DNA from: Streptococcus equinus
Lineage (GTDB): Bacteria; Bacillota; Bacilli; Lactobacillales; Streptococcaceae
Assembly: GCF_900104225.1 (NCBI RefSeq)
Contig: NZ_FNJK01000002.1
Span: 310,001 to 374,000, forward strand
Direction of reading: 5' to 3'
Length of the DNA stretch: 64,000 nucleotides
Made by a program: the position numbers and the translations under genes. Below the pieces are notes generated by a model. That model had not been told where the DNA came from. It did not search any database and saw nothing but the letters and a program-made list of their open reading frames with translations. Each line of letters begins with the position of its first letter. Position 1 is the first letter of the stretch. Shown piece by piece: positions 44,912 through 53,860 of the stretch.

Positions 44912-46222
44912 TTAAGCTATAGCGAGAACAAATGATGTTCTCGCTTTTTTGCTGTTCAAAGCGAGGTAAATGCGTTTTTTAAAGTTGTCACAGTTTCTGT
45001 AACCAAAAGCGTTTCGTTTAATATCTCTGATGAACTTGTTGTTTGCTTCAAGTTTGGTATTAGAATAAGGAAGCTTAATGGCTTTAGTGATGTATTTCTG
45101 ATACCGAATGAAAGTTGTTAATGCTATTTTAAAAGGATGATTAAGTTGAAGCAAAGCTTCCTGAATTAATCCAAAAAATTGTTCGATATTTTTTTCTTGT
45201 AAGTGGAAAAGAAGTAATTGATAAAGGCTGTAGTATTTTTCAAGTTGCGGAACGTGTTTAAAAATCTTGTCTAAACACTCTTTAGGCGTTAACGTTTCTC
45301 TGAAAGTCCTTGAATAAAAAGCATTAGGCGATAGTTTTCGACGATCCTTTTGAATGAGTTTCCAGTAATATTTTAGAACACGATATTCAAGAGATTTCTT
45401 CTCAAATTGTTTCATTATTTGAATACGTGTCTGTTTTAGTGCTCGGTTCATGTGTTGGACAATGTGAAAACGGTCAAGAACAATTTTAGTATTTGGGAGT
45501 GAAACAGTCTAGGAATAGACTGTTTCAGCCTGAGCCTAGAAACTGGAGAGCGAAGCAACATGATTAAAGGGATGTAATTACCAGACATGTCCATAGTAAC
45601 GATTTTCACTCCTTCTCGAGCTTCTTTAGAGTATTTGAAAAAGTGATTACGAATGGTTGTTTGTCGTCTGTTATCAAGGATCGTAATGATTTTCTTCGTG
45701 TTATGGTCTTGAGCAATAAAAGCTAGTTTTTCTTTTTTGATAAGAGAATTCATCCCAAGACAGTACTTCAGGTAAGGTTGAAAAGTTATCCTTGAACTGA
45801 AATTGTTTAAGCTTACGATACACAGTTGAGGTAGAGAGGGCAAGTTTTTCAGCGATGTGCGTTAAAGCTTCTCGATTAAGTAAGAGTTGAGTTGTTTTCC
45901 GCTTCACTAGTTCAGAGATTTGATAGTTTTTCTGAACAAGGGAGGTCTCAGAAACCGTCACTTTATGTCAGTCTTTGCATTGAAATTCTCTCTTCTTCAA
46001 ACGAATAAGACTAGGGATTCCACCAATTTCAATAAAAGGAATCTTAGAAGGCTTTTGAAAGTCGTATTTGATTTGTTTCCCTTGGCAATGGCAACACTTA
46101 AGTGCTGTATAATCAAGCGTAGCTGCTATTTCAATATGAGTTTCACATTGAAAAACTTTAGTTAAAGTGATATTTTTATCTTTAATTCCGATTAATTCTG
46201 TAGTATTATAGAGTTGCCTCAT
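44912..46222 (-). pseudogene. ISL3-family transposase, inactivated
   Basis: The reading frame begins MRQLYNTTELIGIKDKNI at 46222 and has the ISL3 zinc-finger part (CCHCQGKQIKYDF, FQCKD). It is interrupted by (i) a Cys-to-stop change (TGA at 45965-45967, frame otherwise continuing HKVTVSETSL), (ii) a frameshift near 45715-45750 in the SWDEF region, and (iii) a 56-base insertion near 45500-45555 after IPLIMLL that shifts the frame before LPNTKIVLDRFHIVQ. The catalytic DDE region is therefore split across three pieces; the C-terminal piece ends at 44912. Confidence 0.85.
45500..45555. repeat. 56-base palindromic insert inside the transposase
   Basis: Comparing the two flanking transposase pieces with the expected continuous ISL3 protein shows an extra 56 bases. 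They include a perfect 12-bp hairpin, TGAAACAGTCTA / TAGACTGTTTCA with loop GGAA (45500-45527). It looks like a small mobile palindrome, perhaps a streptococcal intergenic repeat, that inserted into the IS. Confidence 0.55.
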
Positions 46223-46342
46223 ATGATTCTTTCTATTTATTGTTTCGTCGCTTTAAATTTTAAGTCATATGGGACTTTTTGTATACTCAAAAGCTCCATA
46301 GCTTCTTAGTGGGGATTTACCCACTACAGAAATTATAGAGCC

Positions 46343-46510
46343 CTTTTTTATAGTGAAGTGTAGAAGTAGCAAGGATCTTTGTTAAATTTTTAGAATTATT
46401 TCTAATAATCCCCACTCTTTACTGCTTTTTCTGAAAAAATAGTGTAAAATAGTAGGGAATGATTTAAAAGGTTTGAAAGCCTTTAATTAGATATTATGAG
46501 GAGTGCTAAA
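46343..46510 (+). promoter_or_regulatory. rmlD upstream region
   Basis: After the IS end, this region holds a TAAAAT -10 candidate at 46445-46450 without a good -35, then a TTAAAAGG/CCTTTAA-type leader hairpin (about 46464-46487) just before the GAGGAG ribosome site. No gene is seen. Confidence 0.4.
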
Positions 46511-47365
46511 ATGATTTTAGTTACAGGTGCCAATGGGCAATTAGGAACAGAATTACGTTATCTTTTGGATGAACGTGGTGAGGAGTATGTAGCAGTTGAC
46601 GTTGCAGAAATGGACATCACTAATGCTGAAAAAGTTGATGAAGTGTTTGCACAAGTCAAACCAACACTTGTATACCACTGTGCGGCTTACACTGCGGTTG
46701 ATGCTGCTGAGGATGAAGGTAAAGAACTTGATTACGCGATTAACGTAACAGGTACTGAAATCGTTGCTAAAGTAGCTGCTAAATATGGTGCAACTCTTGT
46801 TTACATTTCAACTGACTATGTTTTTGATGGTAAAAAACCAGTTGGTCAAGAATGGGAAGTTGATGATACTCCAGACCCTCAAACTGAATATGGTCGTACA
46901 AAACGTTTGGGTGAAGAAGCTGTTGAAAAATACGCTGAAAAATTCTACATCATCCGTACAGCTTGGGTATTTGGTAACTACGGTAAAAACTTTGTCTTCA
47001 CAATGCAAAACCTTGCCAAAACTCATGACACATTGACAGTTGTTAATGACCAACACGGTCGTCCAACTTGGACTCGTACGTTGGCTGAATTCATGACTTA
47101 CTTGACAGAAAACCAAAAAGAATTTGGTTACTACCACTTGTCAAATGATGCTACTGAAGATACAACTTGGTATGACTTTGCAGTTGAAATCTTGAAAGAT
47201 ACTGACGTTGTTGTTAAACCAGTTGATTCAAGCCAATTCCCAGCAAAAGCAAAACGTCCACTTAACTCAACAATGAGTCTTAAAAAAGCAAAAGCAACTG
47301 GCTTTGTTATCCCAACATGGCAAGAAGCTTTGAAAGAATTCTACAAACAAGACGTTAAAAAATAA
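46511..47365 (+). CDS. rmlD: dTDP-4-dehydrorhamnose reductase RmlD
   Basis: RmlD performs the last step of dTDP-L-rhamnose synthesis. The 284-residue SDR protein has the NAD(P) motif VTGANGQLGTELRYLL, the catalytic YGRTKRLGE (YxxxK) and STDYVFDG, RTAWVFGNYGKNFV. ATG 46511 is the start, because ATG 46496 lies within the ribosome site GAGGAG. rmlA, rmlB and rmlC are not in the window. Codon use is host-like and strongly biased, unlike the AT-rich genes on the other side of the IS. Rhamnose is needed for streptococcal wall polysaccharides. Confidence 0.95.
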   Translation: MILVTGANGQLGTELRYLLDERGEEYVAVDVAEMDITNAEKVDEVFAQVKPTLVYHCAAYTAVDAAEDEGKELDYAINVTGTEIVAKVAAKYGATLVYISTDYVFDGKKPVGQEWEVDDTPDPQTEYGRTKRLGEEAVEKYAEKFYIIRTAWVFGNYGKNFVFTMQNLAKTHDTLTVVNDQHGRPTWTRTLAEFMTYLTENQKEFGYYHLSNDATEDTTWYDFAVEILKDTDVVVKPVDSSQFPAKAKRPLNSTMSLKKAKATGFVIPTWQEALKEFYKQDVKK

Positions 47366-47370
47366 ATATT

Positions 47371-47398
47371 AAAACGAGGGTGAAAGCCCTCGTTTTTT
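47371..47398 (+). terminator. Terminator of rmlD
   Basis: AAAACGAGGG pairs with CCCTCGTTTT around loop TGAAAG, and six T residues run from the stem. A strong classical terminator. Confidence 0.88.
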
Positions 47399-47619
47399 GT
47401 CTAAGTGTTAAAAAGTAGGAGACTAGAGATGGTGAAAAGCATTAATGATTTAAAAATTGATGAAAATAAGTGCCTCTTTAAAAAGTTTCAAAAAGAAGTT
47501 AAATAGGGATTGCAGAATATCAAGCTGGTAGCTTTTGTATCGAAGAAGCGGTATGAACTATAAATTGAAAAATCTCCAGAAGTTTAATTACTTCTGGAGA
47601 AATATGGTATAGAGATGAA
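47399..47619. other. Gene-poor stretch with a shared terminator
   Basis: No convincing gene is present. A 25-codon ORF (47428-47505, MVKSINDLKIDENK...) follows a GGAG and could be the remnant of a lost gene. A perfect 11-bp hairpin TCTCCAGAAGT / ACTTCTGGAGA (47573-47600) lies just beyond the 3' end of the toxin gene on the minus strand and probably terminates it. Confidence 0.5.
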
Positions 47620-47961
47620 TTATTCAAAAATAAAACGATTCAATTGTATAACTTTTGCAAAAGAGAAATTATCCAAGATAGTTATTTTTTCAGCACCTCT
47701 TGCTTTGTAATCAAAAGTGTGTAATTGAAAAGGGTTAACAAAACCATCAACTTTTTCAGATTGGACTTCCACAAGGAGTCCCTTTTCTTTTAGTTTTTGC
47801 TGACCATGTGTTATTGGACAGACAGCAACAAAACCTGTTTGTTTGCTGTAGTTATCGCTTGAAACAACTAACGCAGGACGTCGTTTTTGAATTTCTTTAC
47901 CTTTTGATGGATTAAAGTCAATCCAAATAATATCCTGCTTTTGAGGAATATATTTATTCAT
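47620..47961 (-). CDS. mazF: MazF/PemK-family toxin (endoribonuclease)
   Basis: The 113-residue toxin has the PemK/MazF pattern: KQDIIWIDFNPSKGKEIQKRRPALVVSSDNYSK (beta-barrel with the RPALV motif) and FVAVCPITHG. MazF toxins are ribosome-independent mRNA interferases. It overlaps the antitoxin gene by 8 bases and shares its promoter. No damage to the reading frame is seen, so the module may be active. Confidence 0.9.
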   Translation of the reverse strand: MNKYIPQKQDIIWIDFNPSKGKEIQKRRPALVVSSDNYSKQTGFVAVCPITHGQQKLKEKGLLVEVQSEKVDGFVNPFQLHTFDYKARGAEKITILDNFSFAKVIQLNRFIFE

Positions 47962-48166
47962 GATCTAAGAGAGTAACCTCCTCAAAATCATCTGTCATAT
48001 GCAAGTCAGTATTTCCATCAAAAGGGTTAGTCATTTTAGGAACTAGCATAATAACATTATTTCTCCCTTTTTCAATGGTAAATTCTTCACCTATTGAAAC
48101 TCCCAAATCTTTTGGAAGAGTTATGGTAATTGAATTACCTACTTTTCTTGCTTTTACAAGAGACAT
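47954..48166 (-). CDS. mazE: MazE/AbrB-family antitoxin
   Basis: The 70-residue protein has an N-terminal SpoVT/AbrB swapped-hairpin DNA-binding domain (SLVKARKVGNSITITLPKDLGVSIGEEFTI) and an acidic C-terminus (HMTDDFEEVTLLDHE) that should bind and block the toxin. The ribosome site is GCAGGTG. The pair should autorepress through the palindrome at 48187-48207. Confidence 0.88.
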   Translation of the reverse strand: MSLVKARKVGNSITITLPKDLGVSIGEEFTIEKGRNNVIMLVPKMTNPFDGNTDLHMTDDFEEVTLLDHE

Positions 48167-48186
48167 AAAATCACCTGCTTTCTACT

Positions 48187-48235
48187 TGTGTATACCTTGT
48201 ATACACATTGTACAAAAAGTTAGTTTTTTTGTCAA
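48187..48235 (-). promoter_or_regulatory. Promoter and palindromic operator of mazEF
   Basis: Read on the minus strand, TTGACA (48235-48230) and TACAAT (48212-48207) are exactly 17 bases apart. Just downstream lies the perfect palindrome TGTGTATAC-CTT-GTATACACA (48187-48207) over the transcription start, a likely binding site for the antitoxin complex. Confidence 0.75.
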
Positions 48236-48288
48236 ATAATACCTCGTTCGTTTTTTCTGTGATTCTTTGGCTTTCTTATGATTTTTCG

Positions 48289-48317
48289 TTGTCCTTTTGC
48301 TTATTATATGATATATT
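48289..48317 (+). promoter_or_regulatory. Promoter of the acidic-linker protein gene
   Basis: TTGTCC, 17 bases, TATATT. It is about 60 bases upstream of the start codon, back to back with the mazEF promoter. Confidence 0.45.
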
Positions 48318-48377
48318 AGTAGTAGTAAATTGTAATAAAACTGTAATATAAATGGTAAAGTGAGTGTGGTGGTAGTG

Positions 48378-49940
48378 ATGAAAAATACTAATTCAAATGG
48401 ACATCGATTATTGATTCAAAAGTTACTTGTCAGCATTCATTACCTAACACTTTTCAGAGATGAGATTGTTTTGGTTGAGAAGACGCCATCATTACTGGGC
48501 GCCTCTTTTTCACCTAACGTTGTTCAGTCTGAACTTGGTGAAATTTTGGCTGCTGTGGATGCGCTTTCTAAACAAGAGAAGTTAATTAAATCAACATTTT
48601 GGTATGATGAACCATCGTTTAGGTTGATGAATCATTCTTTGGATATTGTAGGTAGCTGGGTTCGCGGGATTGATCATGTTTTAGAAATTTGTGAATCAAA
48701 ATCTGTATTTCAAGCAATTTTGGGTGATAATCGTCAACGTGTTTTTGGGGTATTGATTGATGTTTTCACCTCTCTTCGAGTGACTAATTTGTCAATCAAA
48801 GAAGAATCTGAATATCCGATTTTGGTGGATCCTCTCCAAGTTGTTGAATACAAAAAAAGAGAAATCAATAAGGCAGAGTTGATGGCTAAAATCGATGCTT
48901 TGGTGCCTAGAAAGTCTCAAGAAGAATATCATGAACCTGAAGAAGAAAAAGCTGAGACAATTCCAGAGCTTCTTGAAAAAGAATTAGCTAAAAGACAAGA
49001 GGCTACTGAGTTATCTGAATCTACTGATAACATTGATAGCAAAGATGTATCAGCGGAAGAGTTTGAAGAGTCTCAAGGACAATCTGAAGCAACTAATCTT
49101 GCTGATAAAACACTTGGTAGCCAAGAATTACCTGATCAAGAACTTGCTGAGGCAGTCGAAGTTGAGGAGACATCTCTTGAGGAAGAATCTACTTTGGAAG
49201 ATAGTAGGATTGAGGAAGCCAAAGAGGACGAAGGATCAGCAACTGATGGCAGTGAAGAATTAGAAGATGATTATCAGCTTGAACCGGACAGTGATGAAAG
49301 TGCTGATTCTGAAGCTGATGATTTAATTGAAAAGGTAGAACTTGCTGAAGATCCTGAAAAATCAAATCTAGAGTCAGAAGATGAAGTAGCTGAAGAAGTA
49401 GTTTCTGAAGCAACTAGCCTTGATGAAGATGCGGAACCTGCGCTTGAGGTAGCTGATCATCAAGTAGAGAAAGCTCAAGAAGATGAAGAACTTGATAATC
49501 TTGACATTGAACAAGAGGAGGAGGTTAATAATGCTTCTGATCCTAACTTGCCAGAGATTAATCCTAAGGATGCTGTGAAGCAATTCCGTCATTATCTTTT
49601 CGATCACAAGGGAATGGTCTACGTCATCGATGCTGGCGAAGATTTGAAGCGTGAAATCAAGTTTTATAACCCATTTGATCGCTTTGAAGGTGCCTCTGAT
49701 GATGTGACTGCGTCTTTAGTCATCTTGGAAGAAATTTTAGACGATTTGCGTAGTCGTAAAAAAGAAATCTTTGATGCTGAAGGGAACTTGATTAGCGAAG
49801 CGGCTGAACCAATTCATTTAATGGTTTATGGTCAAAATGTTTTGATGCAAGATAGTCGTTTTGAAACCTTGATGTCTGAAATTGCTCCATTTACTGGTCG
49901 TTCAGACTTACACATTCATTCTTATCAAGCTTATAAATAA
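48378..49940 (+). CDS. Uncharacterised protein with a long acidic linker
   Basis: The protein (520 residues) falls into three parts: an N-terminal domain (about 1-170) with HRLLIQKLLVSIHYLTLFRDEIVLVEKTP and a WYDEPSFRLMNHSLDIVGSWVRG segment; a low-complexity linker of about 220 residues, very rich in Glu and Asp with Ser/Ala; and a C-terminal domain of about 125 residues (NPKDAVKQFRHYLFDHKGMVYVIDAGEDLKREIKFYNPF...). No signal peptide or membrane helix is seen, so it is cytoplasmic. I do not recognise the family. ATG 48378 is preferred over GTG 48360. Both folded ends look conserved, and the linker may be variable. Confidence 0.7.
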   Translation: MKNTNSNGHRLLIQKLLVSIHYLTLFRDEIVLVEKTPSLLGASFSPNVVQSELGEILAAVDALSKQEKLIKSTFWYDEPSFRLMNHSLDIVGSWVRGIDHVLEICESKSVFQAILGDNRQRVFGVLIDVFTSLRVTNLSIKEESEYPILVDPLQVVEYKKREINKAELMAKIDALVPRKSQEEYHEPEEEKAETIPELLEKELAKRQEATELSESTDNIDSKDVSAEEFEESQGQSEATNLADKTLGSQELPDQELAEAVEVEETSLEEESTLEDSRIEEAKEDEGSATDGSEELEDDYQLEPDSDESADSEADDLIEKVELAEDPEKSNLESEDEVAEEVVSEATSLDEDAEPALEVADHQVEKAQEDEELDNLDIEQEEEVNNASDPNLPEINPKDAVKQFRHYLFDHKGMVYVIDAGEDLKREIKFYNPFDRFEGASDDVTASLVILEEILDDLRSRKKEIFDAEGNLISEAAEPIHLMVYGQNVLMQDSRFETLMSEIAPFTGRSDLHIHSYQAYK

Positions 49941-49955
49941 TGAAAAACTTATTTC

Positions 49956-49995
49956 TTGACAATTTTTTCCGATAACGTGTTACAACACATGTAAC
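49956..49995 (+). promoter_or_regulatory. Promoter with overlapping inverted repeat
   Basis: A consensus TTGACA (49956-49961) is followed 18 bases on by TTACAA. A GTTACA-ACACA-TGTAAC inverted repeat (49979-49995) overlaps the -10 and start region, an operator-like position. There is no ORF just downstream, so it would drive a short non-coding transcript. Confidence 0.45.
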
Positions 49996-50069
49996 GCTAA
50001 AGTTTGAAGATACTTATAGCACAACGCAAGAAAAGACAGTAGCTGCAACTACTGTCTTTAATTTTGTTT
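49992..50069 (+). ncRNA. Candidate small RNA of about 75 bases
   Basis: The putative transcript begins after the promoter at 49956 and ends at a strong hairpin, AAAGACAGTAG / CTACTGTCTTT (50032-50059) with a TAATTTTGTTTT tail. There is no ORF. It overlaps the left arm of structured element B. Promoter and terminator are seen; expression is inference. Confidence 0.4.
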
Positions 50070-50252
50070 TCAAAGAAAACTCAGGTTAATGGTTGTCGCG
50101 ATTGTTTTGAATGTGTTGCTTAAACAATCTGGGAGATTGTTTACGGTTGGGGATAAGAGAAGCGAAGTTTCTCTTACATTTCGAAAGTTTTAGGAATTCC
50201 TTGGTTTTCTAAAATATTGAAGCTGCCGCTGGCACCGCATAAGATAAGTATC
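50009..50252. ncRNA. Structured intergenic element, copy B (opposite orientation to copy A)
   Basis: Ends are GATACTTAT (50009-50017) and its complement ATAAGTATC (50244-50252). Read on the minus strand, it starts GATACTTATCTTATGCGGTG and continues with a TGCC/GGCA hairpin (50224-50234) and GGAATTCC (50193-50200), then two perfect 8-bp hairpins, TAAGAGAA/TTCTCTTA (50154-50176) and AAACAATC/GATTGTTT (50122-50142), separated by a TCCC-containing linker. Order and signature bases match copy A at 7763-7899, while the stem bases differ. A further GATTGTTT (50100-50107) can compete for the same AAACAATC arm. The outer 100 bases are an expansion relative to copy A. Confidence 0.5.
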
Positions 50253-50290
50253 ACGCGAATAAAAAGGATCTTCACTTGCCACAAAAATAA

Positions 50291-50319
50291 TTGACAAGCA
50301 AATGAAAACGCGTTATAAT
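50291..50319 (+). promoter_or_regulatory. Consensus promoter of pyrK-pyrDb
   Basis: TTGACA and TATAAT with exactly 17 bases between them, the best match to the sigma-A consensus in the window. It lies just upstream of the PyrR-binding leader. Confidence 0.85.
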
Positions 50320-50333
50320 ATTTAAAATTTGAA

Positions 50334-50467
50334 AACCTTTAATTAAGTCCAGAGAGACTTTCAAGGTTACTGTAAAAAAGAGTTCTATCTCTAATAAAAA
50401 GTGTGAGTATGCTTTGGTGTACTCTGCTTATTTTGCTGTAACCTTGCCTTCTGGCGAGGTTTTTTTG
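50334..50467 (+). promoter_or_regulatory. PyrR-dependent attenuator upstream of pyrK
   Basis: The leader contains the PyrR-binding hairpin (AACCTT...AAGGTT, 50334-50368) with the conserved loop AGTCCAGAGAGACTT, then a spacer, and a terminator AACCTTGCC / GGCGAGGTT (50440-50461) with seven T residues. GGTTAC (50365-50370) and GTAACC (50438-50443) can pair to form the antiterminator, mutually exclusive with both. High UMP should make PyrR stabilise the first hairpin and stop transcription. Confidence 0.9.
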
Positions 50468-50482
50468 TGTGAAAGGAACACT

Positions 50483-51289
50483 ATGCATTCAAGTTGTAAA
50501 GACAAAACGTCTGTATTGAAAGAAAACTTATTGATTGTTAGTCAACGAGAGATTGCTCCTCGTATTTTTGAGATGAAGCTTTCTGGTGAGATGGTCATGG
50601 ACATGGCTCCTGGTCAGTTTTTGCATCTTCGAGTACCTGATCCAAGTAAATTATTGCGTCGTCCGATTTCGATTTGCCAGATTGATAAAGTTAATAAAGT
50701 CGCAACCATTGTTTATCGTGTGGAACGCGCTGGGACAGCTATTTTATCTCAGTTGAAAGCTGGTGATCGTGTCGATACTATGGGACCTCAGGGAAATGGT
50801 TTTGATCTTTCTGTGGTTTCTGCAGGGCAAAAAGCTTTGTTAATCGGTGGGGGAATCGGTGTTCCGCCTTTGGTTGAAACAGCTAAGCAATTAGCTGCTA
50901 AAGGTGTTGAAGTGATTTCTGTTCTTGGTTTTGCGAATAAAGATGCTGTTATCCTAGAGGAAGCCCTGTCAGCATATGGTAAGGTTTATGTCACAACTGA
51001 TGATGGATCATATGGAACTAAAGGATATGTATCAACGGTTGTTGATGAGCTTACAAAAGAGTATTCTTTTGATGCTATTTACTCGTGTGGCGCACCAGGA
51101 ATGTTGAAATACGTTGACCAAAAATTTGAAAACCATCCACATGCTTATCTGTCTATGGAATCTCGTATGGCATGTGGTATGGGGGCTTGTTATGCTTGTG
51201 TAGTGCATTTGAAAAACGCCCAAGATGCTGCCAATCAACGTGTTTGTGAAGATGGACCGGTTTTTGAAACTGGAAAAATCATCTTGTAA
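50483..51289 (+). CDS. pyrK: Dihydroorotate dehydrogenase electron-transfer subunit PyrK
   Basis: PyrK carries FAD and a [2Fe-2S] cluster and passes electrons from dihydroorotate via PyrDb to NAD. The product (268 residues) has the flavodoxin-reductase-like FAD domain (RRPISICQID), the NAD domain (LIGGGIGVPPLVETAK) and the C-terminal iron-sulfur cysteines (MACGMGACYACVVH with a later VCEDGP). ATG 50483 follows GAAAGGA; the longer frame would run through the attenuator terminator. It is 12 bases from pyrDb. Confidence 0.95.
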   Translation: MHSSCKDKTSVLKENLLIVSQREIAPRIFEMKLSGEMVMDMAPGQFLHLRVPDPSKLLRRPISICQIDKVNKVATIVYRVERAGTAILSQLKAGDRVDTMGPQGNGFDLSVVSAGQKALLIGGGIGVPPLVETAKQLAAKGVEVISVLGFANKDAVILEEALSAYGKVYVTTDDGSYGTKGYVSTVVDELTKEYSFDAIYSCGAPGMLKYVDQKFENHPHAYLSMESRMACGMGACYACVVHLKNAQDAANQRVCEDGPVFETGKIIL

Positions 51290-52246
<957 letters not shown>

Positions 52247-52280
52247 GTTTTGCTATTTTATTAAAAAAGTCAGTAAGTTT

Positions 52281-52309
52281 TTGACTTTGATATTAAAAAA
52301 AGATATAAT
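52281..52309 (+). promoter_or_regulatory. Promoter of pyrF-pyrE
   Basis: TTGACT, 17 bases, TATAAT. It precedes a second PyrR attenuator, so pyrFE can be transcribed apart from pyrK-pyrDb. Confidence 0.8.
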
Positions 52310-52323
52310 AATAACAACTGAAT

Positions 52324-52447
52324 AACCTTTAATTGAGTCCAGAGAGGCGAGAAAGGTTCGTGAAAAAAAGAAGATATAGTCTTTGATAATGGGGTGTTTG
52401 CTACCCTGCTTTTCGTGTAACCTCGCCCTCGGGCGGGGTTTTCTTTA
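52324..52447 (+). promoter_or_regulatory. PyrR-dependent attenuator upstream of pyrF
   Basis: The binding hairpin AACCTTT...AAAGGTT (52324-52358) has loop GAGTCCAGAGAGGCGAG, followed by a terminator AACCTCGCC / GGCGGGGTT (52419-52440) with TTTCTTT. The sequence between them differs from the first attenuator, but the PyrR-binding core is the same, so both operons should respond together to uridine nucleotides. Confidence 0.88.
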
Positions 52448-52464
52448 TAGAAAAAGGAGAAAAA

Positions 52465-53157
52465 ATGCACGAAAGTCGTCCGATTATTGCTCTTGATTTT
52501 CCATCATTTGATGATGTGAAATCATTTCTTGCTTTGTTCCCTGCAGATGAGAAGCTCTATGTCAAGATTGGTATGGAACTTTATTATGCTGAAGGACCAG
52601 AGATTGTTCGTTATGTGAAATCTCTTGGACACTCAGTTTTTCTAGATTTGAAATTGCATGACATTCCAAATACGGTTAAATCAGCCATGCGTGTGCTTTC
52701 AAATCTAGGGGTGGACATGACCAATGTTCACGCAGCTGGTGGTGTTGAGATGATGAAAGCGGCGCGCGAAGGGCTTGGACAAGGTCCAAAACTGATTGCG
52801 GTGACCCAATTAACATCAACATCAGATGAACAGATGAAAGCAGACCAAAACATTCAGACAAGCTTGGTTGATTCTGTGCTTCATTATGCGAAAAAAGCAG
52901 AAGAATCTGGACTTGATGGCGTTGTCTGCTCAGCTTGTGAAGTTGCTGTTATCAAAGAGGCAACTTCAGATGATTTTGTCTGCTTGACGCCAGGAATTCG
53001 CCCAGCAGGAGCTGCGGTTGGTGACCAAAAACGCGTCATGACGCCAAGTCAAGCATCAGCTATCGGATCAAGTTATATCGTTGTTGGACGTCCAATTACA
53101 AAAGCAGAAGATCCGGTTGCAGCTTACAAGGCTATTTACGACGAATGGAACGCTTAG
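52465..53157 (+). CDS. pyrF: Orotidine-5'-phosphate decarboxylase
   Basis: PyrF decarboxylates OMP to UMP, the last step of the de novo pathway. The 230-residue TIM-barrel protein has [14 protein letters not shown] and the catalytic Lys-Asp set in [12 protein letters not shown], then TPGIRPAG and VVGRPIT for phosphate binding. The ribosome site AAAGGAG directly follows the attenuator. It is followed by pyrE after 58 bases. Confidence 0.96.
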   Translation: MHESRPIIALDFPSFDDVKSFLALFPADEKLYVKIGMELYYAEGPEIVRYVKSLGHSVFLDLKLHDIPNTVKSAMRVLSNLGVDMTNVHAAGGVEMMKAAREGLGQGPKLIAVTQLTSTSDEQMKADQNIQTSLVDSVLHYAKKAEESGLDGVVCSACEVAVIKEATSDDFVCLTPGIRPAGAAVGDQKRVMTPSQASAIGSSYIVVGRPITKAEDPVAAYKAIYDEWNA

Positions 53158-53215
53158 TATTTAGATACTAGAATTAATTGTTGCTTACTTATAAGTTTAG
53201 AAAAGAGGAATAAAA

Positions 53216-53845
53216 ATGACTTTAGCATCACAAATTGCATCAGATTTGCTTGACATTCAAGCGGTTTACTTGAAACCAAACGATCCATTTACTTGGGCAT
53301 CTGGGATTAAATCACCAATCTATACAGATAACCGTGTGACACTTTCATATCCTGAAACACGTACGCTGATTGAAAATGGTTTTGTTGAAAAAATCAAAGA
53401 AGAGTTTCCAGAAGTGGAAGTGATTGCAGGTACAGCAACAGCAGGTATTCCTCACGGAGCTATTATCGCTGACAAAATGAATCTTCCATTTGCTTACATC
53501 CGTAGCAAACCAAAAGATCATGGTGCAGGTAACCAAATTGAAGGTCGTGTGAGAAAAGGTCAAAAAATGGTCGTCGTTGAAGACCTTATCTCAACTGGTG
53601 GTTCTGTGCTAGAAGCAGTTGCCGCAGCTGAACGTGAAGGCGCTGATGTTATCGGTGTTGTGGCAATCTTTACTTACGAATTGCCTAAAGCAACTGAAAA
53701 CTTTGACAAAGCAGGTGTGAAATTGGTAACACTTTCTAACTATACTGAGCTTATCAAAGTAGCTAAAGTGCAAGGTTACGTCACTGCCGATGAATTGACT
53801 TTGCTACACAAATTTAAAGAAAATCAAGAAACTTGGCGTGACTAA
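53216..53845 (+). CDS. pyrE: Orotate phosphoribosyltransferase
   Basis: PyrE joins orotate to PRPP to give OMP. The 209-residue protein has [27 protein letters not shown], and the PRPP-binding [16 protein letters not shown]. It shares the pyrF transcript and ends in a terminator. pyrB, carAB and pyrR are not in the window. Confidence 0.96.
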   Translation: MTLASQIASDLLDIQAVYLKPNDPFTWASGIKSPIYTDNRVTLSYPETRTLIENGFVEKIKEEFPEVEVIAGTATAGIPHGAIIADKMNLPFAYIRSKPKDHGAGNQIEGRVRKGQKMVVVEDLISTGGSVLEAVAAAEREGADVIGVVAIFTYELPKATENFDKAGVKLVTLSNYTELIKVAKVQGYVTADELTLLHKFKENQETWRD

Positions 53846-53860
53846 TAAAGGTTAGTATTT

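Larger units (their letters stand above)
44881..46342 (-). mobile_element. Degenerate ISL3-family insertion sequence (IS1167/IS1193-like)
   Basis: About 1.46 kb bounded by imperfect 24-base inverted repeats: the left end reads GGCTCTTTATCAACTGTAG and the right end, read inward, GGCTCTATAATTTCTGTAG, both followed by TGGGT. The single ORF on the minus strand is broken. No convincing 8-bp target duplication is left at the outer edges. It sits exactly between the end of cluster 2 and rmlD, so it may have taken part in assembling or trimming the locus. Confidence 0.85.

Noticed and set aside
44881-46342. An active insertion sequence
   Set aside because: The transposase has a nonsense codon, a frameshift and a 56-base insert, so it cannot make an active enzyme.
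47428-47505. 25-codon ORF after rmlD
   Set aside because: Has a GGAG but no recognisable product and no promoter; reported only as a possible remnant.
50414-50482. N-terminal extension of PyrK from 50414
   Set aside because: These codons are the PyrR attenuator terminator; ATG 50483 has its own Shine-Dalgarno.
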